Positions 55,747-64,000 of a DNA stretch of 64,000 bases are shown one piece after another. The stretch lies in assembly GCA_047967505.1 (NCBI GenBank), contig CM106539.1; one strand, given 5' to 3'. A model generated the notes under the pieces. It was not told the DNA's origin. It made no database searches and was given only the letters and a program-made list of their open reading frames with translations. Position 1 is the first letter of the stretch. Every line of letters starts with the position of its first letter. The DNA is from Dipteris shenzhenensis (Eukaryota > Polypodiophyta > Polypodiopsida > Gleicheniales). The position numbers were made by a program, and so were the translations under genes.

Positions 55747-56499
55747 TTAATTGTCACGGGTTGCGACCTGCTCTAGTTTACGGCTCATCCTGGTCATCAA
55801 AGCAGTTAGCCTATTTAAACCAACTTTGAACATTGACACCTCAGTGGACAGTAGTTGAACTTGTTCTTTCAGCTTATCAACTTGTAGTCTACACCCATTC
55901 TCACATACAACTGCCCCTTCTCCACCTCTCCCCAAAATCTGCTGCATCCATTGATTAGATTCCTTAACGCTATTCTCAATTTGAGAAATCCTTGCAATGA
56001 GAGTTCCAGGGAATTCTGCCATCCCCTGCGCTATTACTGCAGCACCATCTGAATGGATTTCTCCCCACAAAGACCCCAAATATCGTGTGTTCATGGCACA
56101 TGCATCCTTATTATTCTCGCACATGGCTTGAATGGACTTTAAAAGATTGTAATGACTTGAATGCTCAGTTGCATGGGTTGAAGCTCTCCCCCTTGCAAGT
56201 CGTTTCATTATATTAGCAGTGCGACGTTCGCGGCTAGACTTAAAACGCTTTGAAGGCAACTTGGGACCGTGATTTGCTCCATGGGTTGAAGTCTCGGCCC
56301 TTGCCAAAACTTGATTTATCACATGAAGGCTATCTGGCTCAGGAAAAGATGACAACACAATGTCAGAAATTGCAGAGCCCTCCAACCTAGCAGCTCGCTT
56401 CATTGCCCGAAGGCTTTGTCGCCCATGGAAACCCGACTCCCCAAGATTTGGAACAACGGTAGAAGCCATTTCTGGAGCTGCATCCATAACAAAATACAA
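55747..56499 (-). CDS. Hypothetical basic coiled-coil protein
   Basis: 250 codons, unbroken. Basic clusters: MKRAARL and PSKRFKSSRERRTANIMKRL, possible nuclear-localisation signals. The C-terminal third (LKEQVQLLSTEVSMFKVGL... LTALMTRMSRKLEQV) has leucine-type heptads that predict a coiled coil. It lies about 640 bp upstream of the Helitron Rep ORF on the same strand, so it could be a Helitron accessory ORF or an unrelated gene fragment. An identical 122-bp copy of its 3' end lies at 63879-64000. No family recognised. Confidence 0.5.
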   Translation of the reverse strand: MYFVMDAAPEMASTVVPNLGESGFHGRQSLRAMKRAARLEGSAISDIVLSSFPEPDSLHVINQVLARAETSTHGANHGPKLPSKRFKSSRERRTANIMKRLARGRASTHATEHSSHYNLLKSIQAMCENNKDACAMNTRYLGSLWGEIHSDGAAVIAQGMAEFPGTLIARISQIENSVKESNQWMQQILGRGGEGAVVCENGCRLQVDKLKEQVQLLSTEVSMFKVGLNRLTALMTRMSRKLEQVATRDN

Positions 56500-56935
56500 A
56501 AACCTTTTCAGGTATGTATTGGCTCAATTGTATAATTGGATCACACAGATTCCATAGAACAAACATGAGCAGAAATGAATTGCCATAGGAGGTAGATACC
56601 CAAAGATTGTAGCCCATCTCCTCTCAGCAAAGAATTTGGAATCAAGTTGGATGGATTGAGATATTTGTGAATGAGCTCGTGCCAAGCACTCGTGCAAATA
56701 TTTTCCGATTCAAAGGCGGTAAGTTGCTTAGAGTGACCAAGGATATGGTGGTAGGAAGTAGAAATCATAGGACATGTTAAAAGGAGAAATCGACATGGAA
56801 GGCACATGGCCCTAGCGTCTATTTCAAAAATAAAATCCCCCTAACCTCCCCTTGCCATGCATTAGCCTGCTCTAACGAACCCTAAATCTAAGACCTTAGT
56901 CCTATGATTTCTACTTCCTACAATCTTACTGTCTG
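56500..56935. other. Spacer, nothing recognised
   Basis: No ORF or repeat of note. Confidence 0.35.
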
Positions 56936-57335
56936 CTCATGAAGGTGCTCCTGCGAAAGATACAATTAACTTTGGACCTTTCATATCCAACCACATCATG
57001 GACTTATTTCACTTCTGTCCACCATTATATTTTGCTCTGTGTGTGTGTGTGTGTAGCCCCATCTATCATCCAATCGCCTCATCTCTCGAGCTTAGTTCTC
57101 ATGGCTATAAAGCACATGACGTGAAACACACTTAATCCTTTACTCTCCTTGAGAAGCAAGACTAACTTCTGAAAGAGGTTAGATTAGATCACTTAGGGAA
57201 GAGGATGCTAGCTTATCTCTAGACATACTGCCAGCTCGATGCTCCTAAGAAAATACAAATACCTTTAATGATTACTGATCCAAACACATCATGGCCTTGT
57301 CTTATTTCACTTCTGGCTACCATTATATTTCTCGT

Positions 57336-57384
<49 letters not shown>

Positions 57385-57965
57385 GTAGCCCCACCTATCA
57401 TCCAATCGCCTCACGTCTTAAGCTTAGTTCTCATGGCTATAGTCCACACGACATGAAACATATTTGATGCTTTACTCTCATTGAGAAGCAAGGCTAGCTT
57501 CTCAAAACAAAGGTTAGATTAGATCATATTTAATGATTACTGCTCCGACCACATCATGGCCTTGTCTTATTTCACTTCTGCCCTACCATTATATCCTTTC
57601 ATCCTCTCTCTCTCTCTCTCTCTCTCTCTATGTGTGTGTGTGTGTGTAGCCCCACCTATTATCCAATTGCCTCACGTCTCGAGCTTAGTTCTCATGCCTA
57701 TAGTCCACATGACATGAAACATATTTGACGCTTCACTCTCATTGAGAAGCAGGGCTAGCTTCTCAAAACAAAGGTTAGATTAGATCACTTAGGCTAGAGG
57801 GTGCAAGCTTATCTCTAGACATATTGCCAAGTCATCAAGATGCTCCTAGGAGAGATACAATTACATTTAATGATTACTGATATCCAATCGCCTCACCTCT
57901 GGAGGTTACTTCTCATGGCCATAATGCACATGACATGAAACATACATAATCCTTTACTCTCCTTG
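56936..57965 (+). repeat. ~300-bp satellite-like array with internal CT/GT microsatellite
   Basis: Units begin near 56936, 57237, 57532 and 57838 (the last partial); each contains TGCTCCT.. GA.ACAAT, 'ccaccattatattt' plus a CT or GT run, then CATCCAATCGCCTCA and 'gttctcatg.ctata'. Another partial copy lies at about 59255-59480. CT runs: 57340-57380 and 57604-57628. Confidence 0.8.
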
Positions 57966-58010
57966 AGAGGTTGATTAGATCACATAGGGTCCAACCACAT
58001 CATCGCCTTG

Positions 58011-58301
58011 TCTCTAACTAATACACTAACTTCATTCACTTCTGTCCATCAATATATTTTCCCTCTCTCTCTCTCTCCCTCTCTCTCTCTCTCTCTCACC
58101 TCTATTATCTTTTAGTTCTTCCGTCTCAATAATATAATCATCTAGAAACTATAAGATCATAATGGTTTGCATGATTTAAAAAATGTAGCTTACATTTAAT
58201 GATTACTGGTCCAATCACATCATCGCCTCCATTATCTTTTAGTTCTTCCATCTCAATAATATAATCATCTACAAACTTAATTCCTTTCTGTCCACCATTA
58301 T

Positions 58302-58355
<54 letters not shown>

Positions 58356-58704
58356 CTCTCCTAAGAGATATGCACAGACAAAGCAGGCATGGAGGTATGA
58401 GACTCTACACACAGAGCAGCACAACCACATCATTGCCTTGTCTCTAACTAATACACTAACTTCATTCACTTCTGTCCATCAATATATTTTCCCTCTCTCT
58501 CTCTCTCTCACCTCTATTATCTTTTAGTTCTTCCGTCTCAATAATATCATCATCTAGAAACTATAAGATCATAATGGTTTGCATGATTTAAAAAATGTAG
58601 CTTACATTTAATGATTACTGGTCCAATCACATCATCGCCTCCATTATCTTTTAGTTCTTCCATCTCAATAATATAATCATCTACAAACTTAATTCCACCA
58701 TTAT

Positions 58705-58758
<54 letters not shown>

Positions 58759-58850
58759 CTCTCCTAAGAGATATGCACAGACAAAGCAGGCATGGAGGTA
58801 TGAGACTCTACACACAGAGCAGCATAGCAAGGTCCACAATAGAAGAGATC
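58011..58850 (+). repeat. ~430-bp tandem duplication with CT arrays
   Basis: 58011-58440 and 58440-58850 both contain CTAACTAATACACTAACTTC, TCTTTTAGTTCTTCCGTCTC, a CT array (58309-58353, 58711-58756) and GCCTCTCCTAAGAGATATGC. The copies are nearly identical. Confidence 0.85.
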
Positions 58851-58853
58851 ATG

Positions 58854-58932
58854 CTGAGCCAATAGAAAAGGATTGTAGAAAAGGCTGGTAGTTTAGCATG
58901 CAACTGTGTTGTAGGTTGGGCTACTGTAGGTT

Positions 58933-58974
<42 letters not shown>
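58854..58974 (-). repeat. Inverted copy of the 1.07-kb array's segment
   Basis: The block from 'gccaatagaaaaggatt' to 'ctactgtaggttggg' followed by GA repeats (58934-58974) is the reverse complement of 60680-60765, 62063-62148 and 63155-63240. Confidence 0.85.
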
Positions 58975-58976
<2 letters not shown>

Positions 58977-59059
58977 CCATGTTTTTGAAAAAACATGGTT
59001 CTTAGTTCAGTTTTCCCCTCCCAAGAATCTAAGCGTCCACGAATTATAAGATCAGAATG

Positions 59060-59250
59060 GTTTCAATGAATGTAGCCTGCAAACTCACACACACACACAC
59101 AATGTGTCCTAAGGAAGCAAAGAATTCATGAATGATCAGATCGGAATGGTTTCAATGATTTTGAAAATGTAGCTTGTCTCAAACGATGCAAACTCACACA
59201 CACACACACAACGTGTCCTAAGGAAGCAAAGAATTCCAAATAGAAAGCAA
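59060..59250 (+). repeat. Short tandem duplication with CA run
   Basis: 'tgcaaactcacacacac...tgtcctaaggaagcaaagaattc' occurs at 59079-59128 and 59188-59235. Confidence 0.75.
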
Positions 59251-59602
59251 AGTCAATTGAAAAGCAAGGCTAGCTTCTCAAAAATGAAGGTTAGATTAGA
59301 TCACTCAGGGTACACAGTGCAAGCTTTATCTCTAGACATATTGCCAGGTCATCAAGATGCCCCTACGAAAGATACAATTACATTTAATGATTACTGCTCC
59401 AACCCCATCATCCCCTTGTCTCTAACTAATACACTAACTTAATTCACTTTTGTCCACCATTATATTTTCCCTCTCTCTCTCTCTCTCCCTCTCTCTCTCT
59501 CTCTCTCGCCTCCATTATCTGTTAGTTCTTCCGTCTCAATAATATAATCATCTAGAAACTATAAGATCATAATGGTTTGGATGATTTTAAAAATGTAGCT
59601 TC

Positions 59603-59643
<41 letters not shown>

Positions 59644-60063
59644 CACTATCTTTTTGAAAAAAGATGGTTCTTAGTTCAATTTTCCCCTCCCAAGAATCTA
59701 AGCATCCACGAATTACGATCAGAATGGTTTCATGAATGTAACAGAGAATTCATGAATTATAAGATCAGAATGGTTTCAATGATTTTGAAAATGTTTAAGA
59801 TGCAAACACACATACACACACACACACACACAAAAAAAAAAGTGATCACCTACCTGGATAAAAAAGTTGTGGAGAGAAGCTAGTGCTAGTCCAACAATAA
59901 AATGAAGCACCTGCAAGAAAAACAACCCAAAACAAAAGTAAAGCTAAGCGAACTGTACATCTCTCTCTCTCTCTCTCTCTCTCATAGAAATACGTAATGA
60001 CATACACCCCCCCCCACACACACACACACACACAAACACACACTCTCTCTCTCACACACACAT

Positions 60064-60068
<5 letters not shown>

Positions 60069-60121
<53 letters not shown>
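60069..60121 (+). repeat. CT microsatellite
   Basis: About 26 CT units after CACACATATAAT, the start of the array family's characteristic CA-then-CT layout. Confidence 0.95.
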
Positions 60122-60123
<2 letters not shown>

Positions 60124-60125
60124 CC

Positions 60126-60265
60126 CTCTTCCACTTATCTTTCTCTTGCATTGGATCATCCCTCAAGATGGTTTTTAAGCATGTGCAATTCTCCCCCCTC
60201 TTTCGTTCCTCCATTATCTTTATTTTCTTTCATCTCCTTTCCTTAGATATTCACAAAAACACAAA

Positions 60266-60314
<49 letters not shown>

Positions 60315-60637
60315 ACTCTCTCTCACATACACACATATAATCTCTCTCTCTCTCTCTCTCTCCCCCTCTTCCACTTATCTTTCTCTTGCATTGGATCATC
60401 CCTCAAGATGGTTTTTAAGCATGTGCAATTCTCCCCCCCTCTTCCACTTATCTTTCTCTTGCATTGGATCATCCCTCAAGATGGTTTTTAATCAAGAGAT
60501 TCGTTGGTATTGGCAGCAAGGAAATACGGGAAATAATTTAATGTACTTAATGTGTCTAGTTAGAACGAATGGACTATTGTTGGGTGCTCCAATAACATAC
60601 AGCAATGGCTAGAGGAAGTGTATATAAGCGAACTGTA

Positions 60638-60685
<48 letters not shown>

Positions 60686-61338
60686 CCAACCTACAGTAGC
60701 CCAACCTACAACACAGTTGCACGCTAAACTACCAGCCTTTTCTATAATCCTTTTCTATTGGCTCAGCATGTATTGGCTATCAGTTAATTACTTGAAGGGA
60801 AAGGAGGGTGTAGCATATGTGTCTACATGCAAGGTCATATGATAATGCCATTAGTCCATATTTGGTTTAATCCATATTCTTTTGTTTTCGGTGCATGTAA
60901 TGAAATAGTCATTGAACTGAATCACACTCCCTCACCTTTATGTCTGCACTCTGCATGCCTTTGCCCCCTCGAGATTTGCATTCGGGTCCTCACACACACA
61001 CCGTCTCGCTCTCTCTCTGACCTTGCTCACACACACATATGGACTAATGTTGGGTGCTCCAATAACATACAGCAATGGCTAGAGGAAGTGAATCATATGA
61101 CTATATGTGATATAAGGTAGACTGATACAGTTAATTACTTGAAGGGAAAGGAGGGTGTAGCATATGTGTCTACATGCAAGGTTGCATGATGGCGATTGAT
61201 TGACCTATAGGAGGGTGCACACTACCTCTTTTCCTTCAGGAAAATCTCTCCTTGCTTGCTCAAATCTACCTTCTTTCGTTCCTCCATTATCTTTATTTTC
61301 TTTCATCTCCTTTCCTTACATATTCACAAAAACATAAA

Positions 61339-61389
<51 letters not shown>

Positions 61390-61656
61390 ACTCTCTCTCA
61401 CATACACACATATAATCTCTCTCTCTCTCTCTCTCTCTCCCCTCTCTTCCACTTATCTTTCTCTTGCATTGGATCATCCCTCAAGATGGTTTTTAAGCAT
61501 GTGCAATTCTCCCCCCCTCTTCCACTTATCTTTCTCTTGCATTGGATCATCCCTCAAGATGGTTTTTAAGCATGTGCAATTCTCCCCCCTCTTTCGTTCC
61601 TCCATTATCTTTATTTTCTTTCATCTCCTTTCCTTAGATATTCACAAAAACACAAA

Positions 61657-61697
<41 letters not shown>

Positions 61698-62021
61698 ACT
61701 CTCTCTCACATACACACATATAATCTCTCTCTCTCTCTCTCTCTCCCCCCTCTTCCACTTATCTTTCTCTTGCATTGGATCATCCCTCAAGATGGTTTTT
61801 AAGCATGTGCAATTCTCCCCCCCTCTTCCACTTATCTTTCTCTTGCATTGGATCATCCCTCAAGATGGTTTTTAATCAAGAGATTCGCTGGTATTGGCAG
61901 CAAGGAAATACGGGAAATAATTTAATGTACTTAATGTGTCTAGTTAGAACGAATGGACTATTGTTGGGTGCTCCAATAACATACAGCAATGGCTAGAGGA
62001 AGTGTATATAAGCGAACTGTA

Positions 62022-62067
<46 letters not shown>

Positions 62068-62720
62068 CCAACCTACAGTAGCCCAACCTACAACACAGTT
62101 GCACGCTAAACTACCAGCCTTTTCTATAATCCTTTTCTATTGGCTCAGCATGTATTGGCTATCAGTTAATTACTTGAAGGGAAAGGAGGGTGTAGCATAT
62201 GTGTCTACATGCAAGGTCATATGATAATGCCATTAGTCCATATTTGGTTTAATCCATATTCTTTTGTTTTCGGTGCATGTAATGAAATAGTCATTGAACT
62301 GAATCACACTCCCTCACCTTTATGTCTGCACTCTGCATGCCTTTGCCCCCTCGAGATTTGCATTCGGGTCCTCACACACACACCGTCTCGCTCTCTCTCT
62401 GACCTTGCTCACACACACATATGGACTAATGTTGGGTGCTCCAATAACATACAGCAATGGCTAGAGGAAGTGAATCATATGACTATATGTGATATAAGGT
62501 AGACTGATACAGTTAATTACTTGAAGGGAAAGGAGGGTGTAGCATATGTGTCTACATGCAAGGTTGCATGATGGCGATTGATTGACCTATAGGAGGGTGC
62601 ACACTACCTCTTTTCCTTCAGGAAAATCTCTCCTTGCTTGCTCAAATCTACCTTCTTTCGTTCCTCCATTATCTTTATTTTCTTTCATCTCCTTTCCTTA
62701 CATATTCACAAAAACATAAA

Positions 62721-62773
<53 letters not shown>

Positions 62774-62945
62774 ACTCTCTCTCACATACACACATATAAT
62801 CTCTCTCTCTCTCTCTCTCTCTCCCCTCTCTTCCACTTATCTTTCTCTTGCATTGGATCATCCCTCAAGATGGTTTTTAAGCATGTGCAATTCTCCCCCC
62901 CTCTTCCACTTATCTTTCTCTTGCATTGGATCATCCCTCAAGATT
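60126..62945 (+). repeat. ~72-bp unit dispersed nine times within the array
   Basis: CTTCCACTTATCTTTCTCTT... to ...AAGCATGTGCAATTCTCCCC occurs near 60126, 60368, 60438, 61445, 61516, 61750, 61822, 62828 and 62900, often as head-to-tail pairs. Confidence 0.85.
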
Positions 62946-63099
62946 TTTTTTAATCAAGGGATTCGCTGGTATTGGCAGCAAGGAAATACGGGAAATAATT
63001 TAATGTACTTAATGTGTCTAGTTAGAACGAATGGACTATTGTTGGGTGCTCCAATAACATACAGCAATGGCTAGAGGAAGTGTATATAAGCGAACTGTA

Positions 63100-63157
<58 letters not shown>

Positions 63158-63655
63158 CCAACCTACAGTAGCCCAACCTACAACACAATTGCACGCTAAA
63201 CTACCAGCCTTTTCTACAATCCTTTTCTATTGGCTCAGCATGTATTGGCTATCAGTTAATTACTTGAAGGGAAAGGAGGGTGTAGCATATGTGTCTACAT
63301 GCAAGGTCATATGATAATGTCGTTAGTCCATATTTGGTTTAATCCATATTCTTTTGTTTTCGACGCATGTAATGAAATAGTCATTGAACTGAATCACACT
63401 CCCTCACCTTTATGTCTGCACTCAGCATGCCTTTGCCCCCTCGAGATTTGCATTCGGGTCCTCACACACACACCGTCTCGCTCTCTCTCTGACCTTGCTC
63501 ACACACACACCGTCTCGCTCTCTCTTTCTTTTGTTTTCGACACATGCAATGAAATAGTCATTCATTTTTGTTATGTGCTAGAGGAGCATGGGATGAGGCA
63601 AGGAAGGGAAGGCAATAGATAGAAGATAGATGCTCAAGGGCACTCTATAACTGTA

Positions 63656-63693
<38 letters not shown>

Positions 63694-63760
63694 ATAGAAA
63701 TACGTAATGACATACACCCCCACGTATAAATTAAGCTAATGCCTTACACCTTTATCCCCC
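60228..63760 (+). repeat. ~1.07-kb complex tandem array, about 3.3 copies
   Basis: Units start at TTCATCTCCTTTCCTTA: 60228 (1,074 bp), 61302 (318 bp, partial), 61620 (1,064 bp) and 62684 (about 1.07 kb). Each full unit carries a CA run, a CT run, one or two 72-bp units, a GATTCG(C/T)TGGTATTGGCAG segment, a second CT run (60640-60683, 62023-62066, 63102-63155) and a 'gtccatatttggtttaatcc' segment. Copies are nearly identical. Short ORFs shared by the copies are by-products of this repetition. Confidence 0.88.
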
Positions 63761-63878
63761 CTTCCCATTTCTTTTATATTTGATTTAATCCATATTCTTT
63801 TATTTTCGGCGCATGCAATGAAATAGTCGTTGAACTGAATCACACTCCCTCACCTGTATGTCTACACTTTGCATGCCT

Positions 63879-64000
63879 TTGTCACGGGTTGCGACCTGCT
63901 CTAGTTTACGGCTCATCCTGGTCATCAAAGCAGTTAGCCTATTTAAACCAACTTTGAACATTGACACCTCAGTGGACAGTAGTTGAACTTGTTCTTTCAG
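63879..64000 (-). pseudogene. Second copy of the 3' end of the coiled-coil ORF
   Basis: 122 bp identical to 55751-55872. It encodes the last residues of that protein on -, but without its stop codon; the frame reads on into microsatellite-region sequence. The copy runs out of the window. Confidence 0.9.

Noticed and set aside
59846-60214. 122-codon ORF on - with RERERE runs
   Set aside because: It is a translation of the CT/GA array.
60827-61120. 97-codon ORF repeated at 62209 and 63299
   Set aside because: Its conservation follows from near-identical array units; there are no domain hits by eye and it carries microsatellite-derived residues.
61256-61723. 155-codon ORF rich in His, Thr and Ser
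   Set aside because: It is a translation of CA and CT microsatellites in the tandem array, with no support as a gene.

Overview
The window looks like nuclear DNA of a land plant. It carries plant-type Copia LTR retrotransposons primed by initiator-Met tRNA, decayed Ty3/Gypsy elements, a plant-type Helitron, a MULE/FAR1-like gene with spliceosomal introns, and long CT/CA microsatellites. The repeat density and low gene density suggest a large repeat-rich genome, possibly seed-free (fern-like), but the lineage is an inference. No rRNA, tRNA, CRISPR or bacterial-type gene was seen.

Layout. (1) 6-2959: a three-exon MULE-like/SWIM gene on +, whose frame is cut by TGA inside the SWIM zinc finger; tandem diverged copies of its 3' end follow. 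(2) 5016-14620: a decayed Gypsy element G1 (+), split inside its integrase by Copia element E (8110-14003, -). (3) 14794-18199: the 5' half of a second Gypsy-like relic G2 (+), cut off by Copia element A. (4) 18200-31204: A (+) is itself interrupted twice, by same-family element B (20903-28075, -) in its leader and by a small young LTR element D (28780-30995, +) in its integrase. (5) 31589-39338: a Gypsy gag-like relic G3, then Copia element C (+), same family as A and B, with a truncated 5' LTR. (6) 39339-44549: mostly unassigned, with microsatellites. (7) About 44550-55102: a Helitron on -, with Rep and PIF1-type helicase nearly intact (one 2-nt frameshift), followed by tandemly duplicated copies of its 3' end and of an exon-like block. 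(8) 55747-56499: a coiled-coil ORF of unknown function; its 3' end recurs at the window's right edge. (9) 56936-63878: satellite-like arrays of 0.3, 0.43 and 1.07 kb with CT/CA microsatellites.

Insertion order can be read from the nesting. G1 is older than E, whose removal leaves an in-frame integrase. G2 is older than A, and A is older than B and D. D is the youngest, with two differences between its 289-bp LTRs. In A, B and C the reading frames are lost mostly by C-to-T changes in CAG/CAA/CGA codons rather than by indels, as expected for decay of methylated DNA. The gene-like features least explained by known families are the repeated exon block behind the Helitron, the triple 83-residue repeat at the Helitron N-terminus, the ORF in element D, and the coiled-coil ORF at 55747-56499.
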